From Roseiarcus sp963776665 (lineage in GTDB: Bacteria > Pseudomonadota > Alphaproteobacteria > Rhizobiales > Beijerinckiaceae): 64,000 nt of DNA. A program made the position numbers and the translations under genes. The notes beneath the pieces were generated by a model that ran no database searches, had not been told where the DNA came from, and saw only the letters and a program-made list of their open reading frames with translations. Positions within the stretch are counted from its first letter, which is position 1. Every line of letters starts with the position of its first letter. The DNA lies in contig CAVZNQ010000014.1 of assembly GCA_963776665.1 (NCBI GenBank), positions 1 to 64,000 on the forward strand. The letters run 5' to 3'. Below are positions 19,577 through 27,655 of the stretch, in pieces.

Positions 19577-19675
19577 TTAACCCCTCCCGCCCTTGGCGCA
19601 GACGACGGCGTTCGCTTCAACGGGAATCGCCGCAAGGAGAAGCGTTCCCAGCGCCACCGTGAGAATTGCCTTCAC
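19577..19675 (-). CDS. Small ORF abutting the sulfatase start (possible leader or remnant)
   Basis: A 32-codon frame with GTG start at 19675, an upstream GAGGAGGG, a signal-peptide-like N-terminus (MKAILTVALGTLLLAAIPVEA) and a short tail 'NAVVCAKGGRG'. Its TAA is immediately followed by the TTG start of the sulfatase, and its last codons contain the sulfatase ribosome-binding site. The start resembles that of a common alphaproteobacterial family of small secreted Cys/Gly proteins whose C-terminal half would be missing here. It could be a truncated gene or a translational-coupling leader. Confidence 0.35.
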   Translation of the reverse strand: MKAILTVALGTLLLAAIPVEANAVVCAKGGRG

Positions 19676-19863
19676 GAGATTGAGCCCTCCTCGTTTTGTC
19701 GCAGTCGACTGCAGGCGGCGGACTTTTATGCTCCCATGAAGTGGCGGTCATTGACTTCACGGACCAAAAATCGGCAAATTGAGCCAAATGGCGCGGGATG
19801 CGAATTCGCCCTCCAGGGCATCTGACAGAACGGTCGTAGTCGGCGCCGTGCGAAGAGGCAGGC

Positions 19864-20901
19864 TTGGATCGCGTTACACGAGCAAAGCCGCGCTTCGCCA
19901 CGATCAAGGTTAGAAACGCCGCAGCGATCCTCCCGACACTGGGCGAGCTCGGCGTCGATCCGCACGCCGTCCTGCGCAGCGCCGGAATCGAACCGGCGAT
20001 GTTTTCCGATCCAGACAACGACCTGCCGTTCACAACGCTAGATCAGACTCGTCAAGGCTTGCGTGAACGCGACGGGCTGCGAATCGTTTGGGCTACGCGT
20101 CGGCGCGCGGATGCAGCCGACGGCGGTCGGGCTAACCGGACTGGTGTCGATGCACGCGCCGACAGTGCGCGACGCGCTGCAAGTCCTCTCCTCCACCCTC
20201 AAGATCAGCAACACGGGCGTTGCGACGGCGCTCGACGTGCGCGGCCAAATCGCGTCGTTCGAGTATGTCGTCACCGCGCCCAACACCGACAACGCCGACC
20301 AGATCGTCGACGCGGCGATCGCAATGATCGTCAATACGATCCGTCGGCTTTGCGGCCCGACTTGGCGACCGAAACGGGTGCGCTTGAGCCGTGATCCCCC
20401 GCGGGATAGGGCGCCGTTCGCCCGAGTTCTACAGGGTTCCGATCGAATTCGGGGCGCTAACCGCTGGAGTGATCTTTGACGCGGCAGCGCTTGACTGGCC
20501 GGTGCGCGACCGAGATCCGGACTACGCACAAGATCCTAACCCCATTGCTGGCGGAAGCGGTCGCCAATGCGGAAGGCGACTTCGTCTCGGCGGTCAAGTC
20601 CGTGTTGCGCGCCCGCATCGGCGCCGGATCGCTAACGCGCGACAGCGTCTGCCGCGCTCTCGGTCTTAACGCGCGCAGGCTCGCCCGTCGGCTCGATGCG
20701 TTCGGCGTCACTTTCTCGGGCCTGGCCGACGAGGTGCGGTTCGACGCCGCTCAGAGCCTATTGCTCAAGGACCGGCGTGTCGGCGAGGTCGCCGCCGCGC
20801 TCGGTTTCGCCGAGCCCAGCGCATTCATCCGCGCGTTCAAGTCCTGGTCGGGGACGACGCCGGCGCGATGGCGCGCCGCGCGCAACGGCGGCCCAAGGTG
20901 A
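19864..20901 (+). pseudogene. AraC-family transcriptional regulator, multiply frameshifted
   Basis: Pieces of one AraC-type regulator occur in successive frames. The N-terminal 'AAAILPTLGELGVDPHAVLRSAGIEP' is in frame one. The arabinose-binding-like domain ('SFGLRVGARMQPTAVGLTG' onwards) is in frame two, then 'EFYRVPIEFGA...VIFDAAALDWPVRD' in frame three. The HTH end 'VGEVAAALGFAEPSAFIRAFKSWSGTTPARWR' is in frame four. Single extra bases near 20047, 20432 and 20530 would explain all breaks. Three lesions of the same sign point to a true pseudogene or a locally poor sequence. Confidence 0.8.
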
Positions 20902-20938
20902 GCGGGCCCCGGTCGTCGCCGCCCGCGTCTTTTCAGTT

Positions 20939-21376
20939 CTAACCGTCGATCTTCTTCAGCCGCACGATTACGTCGATCGCGGCGATCGAGGCTCCTTCGG
21001 GAGCCGGAATGGCGAACTCGGGCACCCATTCTTCCGGGATGTCCGAGAGCTCTTCCGTGTCCTCGTGATAGAAATGGTAGTGCGGCCCGGTCTTGGTGTC
21101 GTACCAGAGCTTGGCGTCGTAGATCGCGATCTCGCGCAAAAGGCCGCAGCGCGCAAACTCGTTGAGGGTGTTGTAGATGGTGCCGAGCGTCGGGGCGAAC
21201 CGGATCGAGCGGGTCTCGTGATAAAGCATCTCCGCCGTGAAGTGGCGGTTCCCCGCGCCAAAGATCGCGCGCGCAAGATCGAGCCTTTGGCGGGTCGGCC
21301 GCACCCCTGCCGAGGCGAGCCTCCGCAGGAGGACGCCGGTGCAGGCCTCGTTATGTGCAGCGCTCTTGCTTTCCAT
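20939..21376 (-). CDS. irr: Iron response regulator Irr (Fur family)
   Basis: A 145-residue Fur-superfamily regulator of the Irr branch, which controls haem and iron-uptake genes under iron limitation in Rhizobiales. Signature stretches are 'GVRPTRQRLDLARAIFGAGNRHFTAEMLY', 'PTLGTIYNTLNEFARCGLLREI', the His-rich metal/haem site 'GPHYHFYHED' and 'IDVIVRLKK'. The N-terminal haem-regulatory Cys-Pro motif of Bradyrhizobium Irr is not present; a lone Cys ('NEACTGVLLRRL') is. ATG at 21376. Confidence 0.88.
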   Translation of the reverse strand: MESKSAAHNEACTGVLLRRLASAGVRPTRQRLDLARAIFGAGNRHFTAEMLYHETRSIRFAPTLGTIYNTLNEFARCGLLREIAIYDAKLWYDTKTGPHYHFYHEDTEELSDIPEEWVPEFAIPAPEGASIAAIDVIVRLKKIDG

Positions 21377-21584
21377 GGCCTTCGCATGCCGCCGGCAGGC
21401 CGAAGCAGGCGCCGCCGGGCGATCGTGAATCTGATTGACCCTTCTCTAATCCGGCTCGGCGCCTTCCGCAACCTCGACCTTCGAGCCGGGGGCGGGGTCT
21501 AGGCTGGAGCGGGTCGGCCGATCCGCTAGCGGGCCCTCCCGATTTCCCATAATGTTCACTCGGCCAGTTCATGGAGGCTTACAC

Positions 21585-22007
21585 TTGGCGATTGCGGGCG
21601 GGTGTCTGTGCCGGGCGGTGAGGTTCGAGATCGACGCCGACGCGCCGCTCGGGGCCCGATATTGCTGGTGCCGAGTCTGCCAATATCTCGGCGCCGGAAC
21701 CGGGGCGGTCAGCGCGCTCTTCCGCAAGGAGAGCGTCACGGTGTCCGGACCGTTGACCGACCATGTGATTCGCGCTGACAGCGGCGCGATCATGCACAGG
21801 CGCTTCTGCTCGCAGTGCGGCACGCCGGTGTTCAGCGAGGCCGAGCAGCGGCCCCAGGTTATCTTCGTGCGCGCCGGCGCGCTCGACGATCCCGATCTCG
21901 CGGCGCCCACGGCGACCATCTGGACCAGGTCCGCGCCGAAATGGGCCTGCTTCGATCCGGGTCTGCCGCAAATCGAAGGACAGCCGCCCCCGCCGCCTGC
22001 GGCCTGA
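21585..22007 (+). CDS. GFA (glutathione-dependent formaldehyde-activating) family protein
   Basis: A Zn-binding GFA-domain protein of about 140 residues. Zinc ligands are visible in 'GGCLCRAVRFE', 'RYCWCRVCQ' and 'RRFCSQCGTP'. The founding family member catalyses S-hydroxymethylglutathione formation, but most members are uncharacterised. The TTG at 21585 is preferred because GGAGG lies 7 bases upstream and the product then starts right before the first Zn motif; an ATG at 21552 in the same frame lacks a clear ribosome-binding site. A DUF3303 gene follows after 26 bases. Confidence 0.88.
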   Translation: MAIAGGCLCRAVRFEIDADAPLGARYCWCRVCQYLGAGTGAVSALFRKESVTVSGPLTDHVIRADSGAIMHRRFCSQCGTPVFSEAEQRPQVIFVRAGALDDPDLAAPTATIWTRSAPKWACFDPGLPQIEGQPPPPPAA

Positions 22008-22033
22008 CCGTCCGCGAGCACGGGGACGAGGAC

Positions 22034-22309
22034 ATGCTGTTCATGGTGATCGAGCGTTTCCGCGACGACGACATGGTCCCGGTCTACCGGCGGCTGCGCG
22101 ACCGCGGCCGGTCGCTGCCGGAGGGGCTCGAGTACGTCGACAGCTGGGTCGAGCCCAACTTCTCCCGCTGTTTCCAGCTCATGCGCTGCGACGACCTCCG
22201 GCTCATCCAGACATGGATTCTTGAATGGCGCGGCTGCGGCGTGACGTTCGAGATCATACCCGTCGTCGCGAGCAGCGAGACGCGGGCGGTCGTCGAGCCG
22301 CATCTCTGA
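22034..22309 (+). CDS. DUF3303 family protein
   Basis: A 91-residue cytosolic protein beginning MLFMVIERFRDDDMVPVYRRLRDRGRSLPEGL and containing 'YVDSWVEPNFSRCFQLMRCDD', the DUF3303 pattern (ABM-like small fold, function unknown). The ATG at 22034 begins the recognisable domain; the open frame continues upstream but overlaps the GFA gene there. Probably co-transcribed with the GFA gene. Confidence 0.82.
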   Translation: MLFMVIERFRDDDMVPVYRRLRDRGRSLPEGLEYVDSWVEPNFSRCFQLMRCDDLRLIQTWILEWRGCGVTFEIIPVVASSETRAVVEPHL

Positions 22310-22429
22310 GGATCTGAGCCCGCGGAGCGCCAGGGCGGCGCGCCAGCCAAGTTGATATCGTCATGATTTCCGTGCATGCATGGTCTTCTTGCAGCGGCAT
22401 GCAGCGCTTTTCGGGAGGAATTGAGGCCT

Positions 22430-22954
22430 ATGTCCCTTTCGCTCTATCAGGTCAGCGTGCCGGTTTACGAGCGCGGCCTCAACGCGTTTCTGGGCGTCCT
22501 CGACAAGGCCGAAGAGCATGCCGCGGCGCGCAAATTCGACCCGGCGAACTACCTTGCGATCAAGCTCAGTCCCGACATGTTTCCGCTCGCCCGGCAAATC
22601 CAGAGCTTCTGCGACCACGCCAAGAACTCGTCGTTCAGGCTCGCCGGCCAGCAGCCGCCGGCCATGGAGGACAAGGAGACGACCATCGCCGAGTTGCGCG
22701 GGCGCATCCATGCGACGCTCGACTTGCTGAAGTCGATCGACGCCAAGGCGATGGAGGGCGGCGAGGCGCGCGAGATCGTCATCCCCGCCGGCGCCAGCAA
22801 GCTCAAGGCCGACGGCGCTACCTACCTGCTGCATTTCGCCATGCCAAACTTCTATTTTCATTTGACAACCGCCTACGACATCCTGCGCGCCGGCGGGGTG
22901 GAGATCGGCAAGCGCAATTTCATCGGCGCGGTTCCCGGCATGGTCCGGGTTTGA
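22430..22954 (+). CDS. DUF1993 family protein
   Basis: A 174-residue mostly helical protein of the DUF1993 (DinB-like four-helix) family: 'LYQVSVPVYERGLNAFLGVLDKAEEHA', 'LSPDMFPLARQIQSFCDHAK', 'FYFHLTTAYDILRAGGVEIGKRNFIG'. His residues in the C-terminal helix resemble DinB metal ligands. The ATG at 22430 follows GGGAGG. Function unknown; it precedes a RidA gene after 24 bases. Confidence 0.85.
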   Translation: MSLSLYQVSVPVYERGLNAFLGVLDKAEEHAAARKFDPANYLAIKLSPDMFPLARQIQSFCDHAKNSSFRLAGQQPPAMEDKETTIAELRGRIHATLDLLKSIDAKAMEGGEAREIVIPAGASKLKADGATYLLHFAMPNFYFHLTTAYDILRAGGVEIGKRNFIGAVPGMVRV

Positions 22955-22978
22955 GATTCCCTTTCGAGGGCTGCAGCG

Positions 22979-23332
22979 ATGACCATAACCAGACTGCAAG
23001 CCGGCCCGCGCATGTCGCAGGCCGTCATTCACGGCGCGACGATCTATCTCGCCGGCCAGGTCGCCGATCAGGCGAAAGGCAGGAGCGTGGGCGAGCAGAC
23101 GAGGGAGATCCTGGCCAAGATCGACGCTCTTCTTGCCGAAGGCGGTTCGGACAAGGCCCGCATTCTTTCCGCTACGGTCTATCTCGCCGACATCGCGACT
23201 TTTGCCGAAATGAACGCGGCATGGGACGCTTGGGTCCCTCCCGGCCACGCGCCCGCCCGCGCGACCGTCGAGGCCAAGCTCGCCGCGCCCGCCTACACGG
23301 TCGAAATCGCCTGCATCGCGGCCCGGGCGTAA
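22979..23332 (+). CDS. RidA family protein
   Basis: A 117-residue RidA/YjgF/UK114 family protein. RidA deaminates reactive enamine/imine intermediates released by PLP enzymes. The family sequence 'IYLAGQVADQAKGRSVGEQTREILAKIDALLAEGGSDKARILSATVYLADI' is clear. In place of the consensus catalytic Arg block near the C-terminus it has 'PARATVEAKLAAPAYTVEI', in which the Arg and Glu positions are kept. Probably co-transcribed with the DUF1993 gene. Confidence 0.88.
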   Translation: MTITRLQAGPRMSQAVIHGATIYLAGQVADQAKGRSVGEQTREILAKIDALLAEGGSDKARILSATVYLADIATFAEMNAAWDAWVPPGHAPARATVEAKLAAPAYTVEIACIAARA

Positions 23333-23368
23333 CGCTGCGCGCGGCCGCGTGAGGGAGGTCCGCCAGAT

Positions 23369-24871
23369 TTGATCGAGGAGATCGCTTCGGTGCATATCCC
23401 GTCGATCGACAGCGTCCGGGGCCCTTTCGAGCGGGTCACGACGCCCGACGAGGCAGTCGACCGTCTCGCCCGCCTCTATGACGATGCGACCCAGGCTTTG
23501 CGCGGCGCGGTCGAACGCTTCCTCAAGGAAGGGGAGCCTCCATCGTCGGCGACGCGCGCGCTCTTCCGCTATCCCGAGCTCCGCCTGACTTATGACCCCA
23601 ACGGTCCGGCCCTTTCGAGCCCGCGGGCGTTCGCAAAATTCAGCGAGCCCGGCGTCTACGCAACGACGGTCACTCAGCCGCAGGAGTTTCGCGCCTATCT
23701 CCTCGAGCAACTCGAGCCCCTGGTCAGCGAATACGGCGCCATGATGGAGGTCGGCGTCGGCGCCCCGGAGATCCCCTACCCTTACGTGATCGAAAGCGGC
23801 GACGAACTGACCCGAGGCGGCGCCGACGCCGCGGAGCTGGCGCGTTTCTTTCCCGTCCCCTCGCTGGCGACGATCGGCGACGAAACCGCCGACGGCGAAT
23901 TCGACTTCGGCCCGGAGAGGCCGCTCGCCCTGTTCGACGCGCCCCGCGTCGACTACTCGCTGCGCCGCCTCGTCCACTACACAGGCTCCGACTGGCGGGC
24001 GATGCAGCCGTGGGTGCTGCTCACCAACTATCACCGCTATGTCGACCAGTTCGTGCAGTGGGGCTTGAAGCAGCTGCATGGCGGATCGGGCGTGCAGAAA
24101 GTCGTTCTGCCGGGCAACATCGTCATCGATTCGTCGGTCCCGCCGGCTGAGGCGGAAGCGCGCGTCGCGGCCGTCGCATGGCATCGATTCCAGATGCCCG
24201 CCTATCATTGCGTGCGCGCCGACGGGCGCGGGATCAGTCTCGTCAACATCGGCGTCGGACCGTCGAACGCCAAGACCATCACCGACCACATCGCGGTGCT
24301 CAGGCCCCATTGCTGGCTGATGGTCGGCCATTGCGCTGGACTAAGGCAGTCACAGGTCATCGGCGACTACGTGCTCGCGCACGCCTATCTGCGCCAAGAC
24401 CACATCCTGGACGACGCGGTGCCGCTGATGACGCCGATCCCGGCCCTGGCCGAAGTCCAGGTGGCGATGCAGGAGGCGGTGGCCAAGGTCACCGGCGACC
24501 GCGGCGAGGCGCTCAAGCGCCGGTTACGCACTGGCACAGTGGTTACCAACGACGACCGCAATTGGGAGCTGCGCTGGTCGCAGGAGCGGCGGCTCATCAA
24601 CATCTCGCGCGCCATCGCCGTCGACATGGAATCGGCGACCATCGCGACCCAGGGCTTCCGCATGCGCGTGCCCTACGGCACGCTTTTGTGCGTCTCCGAC
24701 AAGCCGCTGCACGGCGAGATCAAGCTGCCGGGCGCCGCCAACGCCTTCTACGAACGCGCGATCGCCGAGCATCTGCAGATCGGCATCGCCGCCATCGGCC
24801 TCCTGCAGGCTCAGGATGACACGCTGCACTCGCGCAAGCTCAGGAGCTTCGACGAACCGCCGTTCCGGTGA
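23369..24871 (+). CDS. amn: AMP nucleosidase
   Basis: Amn hydrolyses AMP to adenine and ribose 5-phosphate and helps set adenylate levels. The 500-residue protein has the N-terminal regulatory region and a C-terminal nucleoside-phosphorylase-like domain: 'VNIGVGPSNAKTITDHIAVLRPHCWLMVGHCAGLRQSQ', 'GDYVLAHAYLRQDHILDD', and 'VDMESATIATQGFRMRVPYGTLLCVSDKPLHGEIK' (catalytic Asp of 'VSDKP'). The start is TTG at 23369, 10 bases after GGGAGGTC. Confidence 0.93.
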   Translation: MIEEIASVHIPSIDSVRGPFERVTTPDEAVDRLARLYDDATQALRGAVERFLKEGEPPSSATRALFRYPELRLTYDPNGPALSSPRAFAKFSEPGVYATTVTQPQEFRAYLLEQLEPLVSEYGAMMEVGVGAPEIPYPYVIESGDELTRGGADAAELARFFPVPSLATIGDETADGEFDFGPERPLALFDAPRVDYSLRRLVHYTGSDWRAMQPWVLLTNYHRYVDQFVQWGLKQLHGGSGVQKVVLPGNIVIDSSVPPAEAEARVAAVAWHRFQMPAYHCVRADGRGISLVNIGVGPSNAKTITDHIAVLRPHCWLMVGHCAGLRQSQVIGDYVLAHAYLRQDHILDDAVPLMTPIPALAEVQVAMQEAVAKVTGDRGEALKRRLRTGTVVTNDDRNWELRWSQERRLINISRAIAVDMESATIATQGFRMRVPYGTLLCVSDKPLHGEIKLPGAANAFYERAIAEHLQIGIAAIGLLQAQDDTLHSRKLRSFDEPPFR

Positions 24872-24977
24872 CGGGACTCGACAAATCTGACCATTGACGC
24901 GTGTATTTTCCCGGTGGAGGATGGCTGTGGCGACGTTCGCTGAAAACGTCGGGTCTGTGACGCGTTGGGGGCCATAA

Positions 24978-25373
24978 ATGGTCAACCGGGTCGGGGACGT
25001 CTACGCGGTCGTTGCGCTGTCTCTTTCGCTTTGCTCCGCAGCTGAGGCGGAGAGTGTGAGCAAGACGGTCGCAGCCGGCGGCGAGCTAAGGGTAGCGCAC
25101 TACGCAAGCGTCAATCCCGATTGCTCTTCATCAGGCATGCCGGTCGTCAGGTTGTCCGCCGCGCCGACGCACGGCGTGGTCAGCACGATGAAAACGTCAG
25201 GCTTTAGCCACTTTTCCGGGACCTTCGATCAATGCAATAGCCGCCGGGTTGCGGGGGTTTCGGTAGATTATCGGCCGGAAAAAGGGTTTGTGGGGACGGA
25301 TTCATTCAGCCTTGACATCATTTATGCGAGCGGGCGCGAGCGCGTTAAGTCCTTCGCCATAACGGTCAAGTGA
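24978..25373 (+). CDS. Secreted beta-rich protein, paralog of the next gene
   Basis: A 131-residue protein with a signal peptide (1-25, cleavage after AEA) and one compact domain: 'HYASVNPDCSSSGMPVVRL..PTHGVVSTM', a second Cys in 'DQCNSRR', then 'VDYRPEKGFVGTDSFSLDIIYASGRERVKSFAITVK'. The strand pattern resembles cadherin/Ig-like repeats ('GFVGTDSFSLD'). The next gene encodes the same architecture with conserved cysteines. I recognise no assigned function. Confidence 0.72.
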   Translation: MVNRVGDVYAVVALSLSLCSAAEAESVSKTVAAGGELRVAHYASVNPDCSSSGMPVVRLSAAPTHGVVSTMKTSGFSHFSGTFDQCNSRRVAGVSVDYRPEKGFVGTDSFSLDIIYASGRERVKSFAITVK

Positions 25374-25384
25374 GGGCCGGAGGA

Positions 25385-25795
25385 ATGAATCGGCCCCCGC
25401 CTCCCGCACTTGTCTTGATTGTGCTTGGAGCAGCCGGTCTGGCGGGGTGCCAGACGACCGGCGGACGGACGGTATCGCTGGTCGCGGTTGGTGGCGTACC
25501 GCTGCGCCTCGGCCATTTCGCCAATCTCAATCCGGATTGTTCGCAGATCGGCGAACCGGACGTCCGAGTGACGAAACCGGCGGATCATGGCGTGGTCACG
25601 GTCCGCGCGGGCGAGGGCTACACCAATTTTGTCCCGTCAAACCCGCGCAATCACTGCAACTACCGTCCTACTCCCGGCGTCAACGCCACCTATACGGCGG
25701 AGCGCGGCTACACCGGTCCGGACACAGTGGCCCTGGACGCCATTTTCGAGACCGGCGAAGAACGGCAGTTGGTATTTGATTTGAACGTCAAATAG
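25385..25795 (+). CDS. Lipoprotein, paralog of the preceding gene
   Basis: A 136-residue protein with a lipobox 'GLAGC' after a hydrophobic signal, so probably membrane-anchored. The domain aligns with the preceding protein: 'HFANLNPDCSQIGEPDVRVTKPADHGVVTV', 'NHCNYRPTPGVNATYTAERGYTGPDTVALDAIFETGEER', ending 'FDLNVK'. The ATG at 25385 lies just after GGAGG; a GTG at 25370 overlapping the upstream stop is possible. The 11-base spacing shows an operon and a tandem duplication in which one copy is secreted and the other lipidated. Confidence 0.72.
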   Translation: MNRPPPPALVLIVLGAAGLAGCQTTGGRTVSLVAVGGVPLRLGHFANLNPDCSQIGEPDVRVTKPADHGVVTVRAGEGYTNFVPSNPRNHCNYRPTPGVNATYTAERGYTGPDTVALDAIFETGEERQLVFDLNVK

Positions 25796-25897
25796 GCGAT
25801 GCCACCGCAGACAGATTGCGGCGCCCGACCCTTAAAGGCGGCGTTGCAATCGTGCGAGCGCAAGCCGAGAACCGGTTCCGCTTGACCGTGGGGCCCT

Positions 25898-26521
25898 CTA
25901 GCCGATCACCATCACCGGCGTCCCGACATGCACGCGGCTATAGAGGTCGATCGCGTCCATGTCGCGCATGCGGATGCAACCCGAGGACACGTGCCCGCCG
26001 ATTTCCGAGGGCTCGTTGGTGCCATGGATGCGGATCAGCGTGTCCTTGTTGTCGACGAAGAGGTACAGCGCGCGCGCGCCGAGCGGGTTGTCCCATCGGC
26101 CCTCGAGCGGTCCGTGCTGCTTATAGACCTGGAACTGCGGCCAGCGCTCCATGATCGACTCGGTCGGCATCCAGGTCGGCCATTCTTTCATCGCGCCGAC
26201 CTCGGCGCGGCCGGTCCACCCCATGTATTCGGCGCCGCTCGCGATCCGGTATTGGACCGCCTGGCCGTGGGGCAGAATGTAATAGAGATAGTTCTGACCG
26301 GTATCGACGATGATCGTCCCCGGCTTCTCGGGCGTTTGATAGTTGACGATGTTGCGCTGGGTGGGAATCCGCCACTCGTCAGGCTCAGCCAGCGCCATCA
26401 TCTGCTTGTCGCGCTCGGAGAGCTTCGGATCAGGAAGGCCGGATTGGATGACGGGCGTGCAGGCGCTGACCAGCGCACTCGCAGCCAACGCAATCCCGAC
26501 AAAGAAAACGCTCGTTTTCAT
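25898..26521 (-). CDS. L,D-transpeptidase (YkuD family) lipoprotein
   Basis: A 207-residue cell-wall enzyme. The N-terminus has a signal and lipobox ending 'LVSAC'. The YkuD domain has 'GTIIVDTGQNYLYYILPHGQAVQYRIASG' and the catalytic motif 'RIHGTNEPSEIGGHVSSGCIRM' with His and Cys. It would form 3-3 crosslinks in peptidoglycan or attach proteins to it. The start at 26521 is chosen because AGGGGTGGGG lies just upstream and the lipoprotein signal then begins correctly; an upstream ATG at 26560 has no ribosome-binding site. Confidence 0.92.
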   Translation of the reverse strand: MKTSVFFVGIALAASALVSACTPVIQSGLPDPKLSERDKQMMALAEPDEWRIPTQRNIVNYQTPEKPGTIIVDTGQNYLYYILPHGQAVQYRIASGAEYMGWTGRAEVGAMKEWPTWMPTESIMERWPQFQVYKQHGPLEGRWDNPLGARALYLFVDNKDTLIRIHGTNEPSEIGGHVSSGCIRMRDMDAIDLYSRVHVGTPVMVIG

Positions 26522-26826
26522 CCCCACCCCTCGCCTCTCAGCCAACCGTTTCCTTACCATGAAACTTAACGGTTTAACGAACGTTACCGCACGGAAACGC
26601 GCCTCTGACCTTCACGAAAGCGCGAACGCGGAACGCCCAAACCCGCCGCGGCTCGCCAAAAGCCCTTTTAGCCGAACACATTTGCTTCGTGCAACGCCTT
26701 ATTTCGCCACATTTCGCCGCCCGGTCTATGCGAAACTCGTTTGCGGAAGGCTAAGGATCGCGGCAAAAACGCGACAATGTCAGGTTTGTTCCAGCAATTT
26801 GGCCGGACTTGAGCGGGAGTTGAAAA
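26522..26826. other. Divergent intergenic region between the L,D-transpeptidase gene and proC
   Basis: A 305-base gap. Near 26569-26592 there is a run of TTAACG/CGTTA elements, including TAACG-AA-CGTTA, that could be an operator or promoter part. The rest shows no recognisable coding or RNA feature. Confidence 0.3.
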
Positions 26827-27645
26827 ATGTCGCAATGGCCGGCGCGCCTCGTCCTGGTCGGAGCGGGCAAGATGGGCGGATCGATGGCGCGGGGCTGGCT
26901 CGACGCCGGCCTCGCCGCGTCGTCCCTGACGATTCTCGAGCCACAGCCGTCGCCGGAGATCGCTTCGCTCGCGGCGAACCGCGGCATAGCGCTCAATCCG
27001 CGAATCACGGTGCCGCCGCCCGACGTGCTGGCGCTCGCGGTCAAGCCGCAAAGTCTCGATCAGGTCGCGCCGGGAATCGCCGCCATGGCGGGCGCCAGTA
27101 CGCTTGTGCTCTCGATCCTGGCCGGCAAGACGGTCGCCAACCTCGCGGCGCGGCTGCCGCAGGCGGGCGCCGTCGTACGGGCGATGCCCAACCTTCCGGC
27201 TGCGATCGGCAGGGGCGTCACCGCCGCCTTCGCCAACGCGAATGTCACAGACGAGCAGCGCGGCTGGTGCGAGCGCCTTCTCGGCGCCATCGGGGCGTTC
27301 TACTGGCTCGACGACGAGAGCGGGATCGACGCGGTGACGGCGATCTCGGGCTCCGGCCCGGCCTATGTGTTCGCGCTCACGGAGGCGCTCGCGGCGGCGG
27401 CCGAGCGACTGGGGCTCAAGCCGGAGCTGGCGATGGGCCTAGCGCGCGGCACGGTCGAGGGCGCAGCCGAGCTGATGCGTCGCGACAACTCCACGACCGC
27501 GGAGACCTTGCGGCGGAACGTCACCTCGCCTGGCGGAACCACCGCCGCAGCGGTCGCGGTGCTCCTCGGTCCGGAGGGGCTCAACGAACTCATGGCGCGG
27601 GCGACAGCCGCCGCCCGAGCCCGGGCGGCGGAAATGGCCGGGTAG
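26827..27645 (+). CDS. proC: Pyrroline-5-carboxylate reductase
   Basis: ProC reduces pyrroline-5-carboxylate to proline with NAD(P)H. The 272-residue protein has the N-terminal Rossmann site 'LVLVGAGKMGGSMARGWL', the 'LALAVKPQ' strand, 'VVRAMPNLPAAIGRGV', and the C-terminal signature 'AVTAISGSGPAYVFALTEAL...NVTSPGGTTAAAVAVL'. The ATG at 26827 is well placed. It converges with an SDR gene 10 bases away. Confidence 0.94.
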   Translation: MSQWPARLVLVGAGKMGGSMARGWLDAGLAASSLTILEPQPSPEIASLAANRGIALNPRITVPPPDVLALAVKPQSLDQVAPGIAAMAGASTLVLSILAGKTVANLAARLPQAGAVVRAMPNLPAAIGRGVTAAFANANVTDEQRGWCERLLGAIGAFYWLDDESGIDAVTAISGSGPAYVFALTEALAAAAERLGLKPELAMGLARGTVEGAAELMRRDNSTTAETLRRNVTSPGGTTAAAVAVLLGPEGLNELMARATAAARARAAEMAG

Positions 27646-27655
27646 CGCGGCGGCG

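Noticed and set aside
22361..24331. A 656-codon minus-strand frame opposite amn, ridA and the DUF1993 gene
   Set aside because: It overlaps three clear genes on the other strand and has no conserved motif.
24931..24951. CGACGTT-N7-AACGTCG hairpin upstream of the secreted-protein pair
   Set aside because: Only seven base pairs and no T run; could be chance in this composition, so not listed as a regulatory site.
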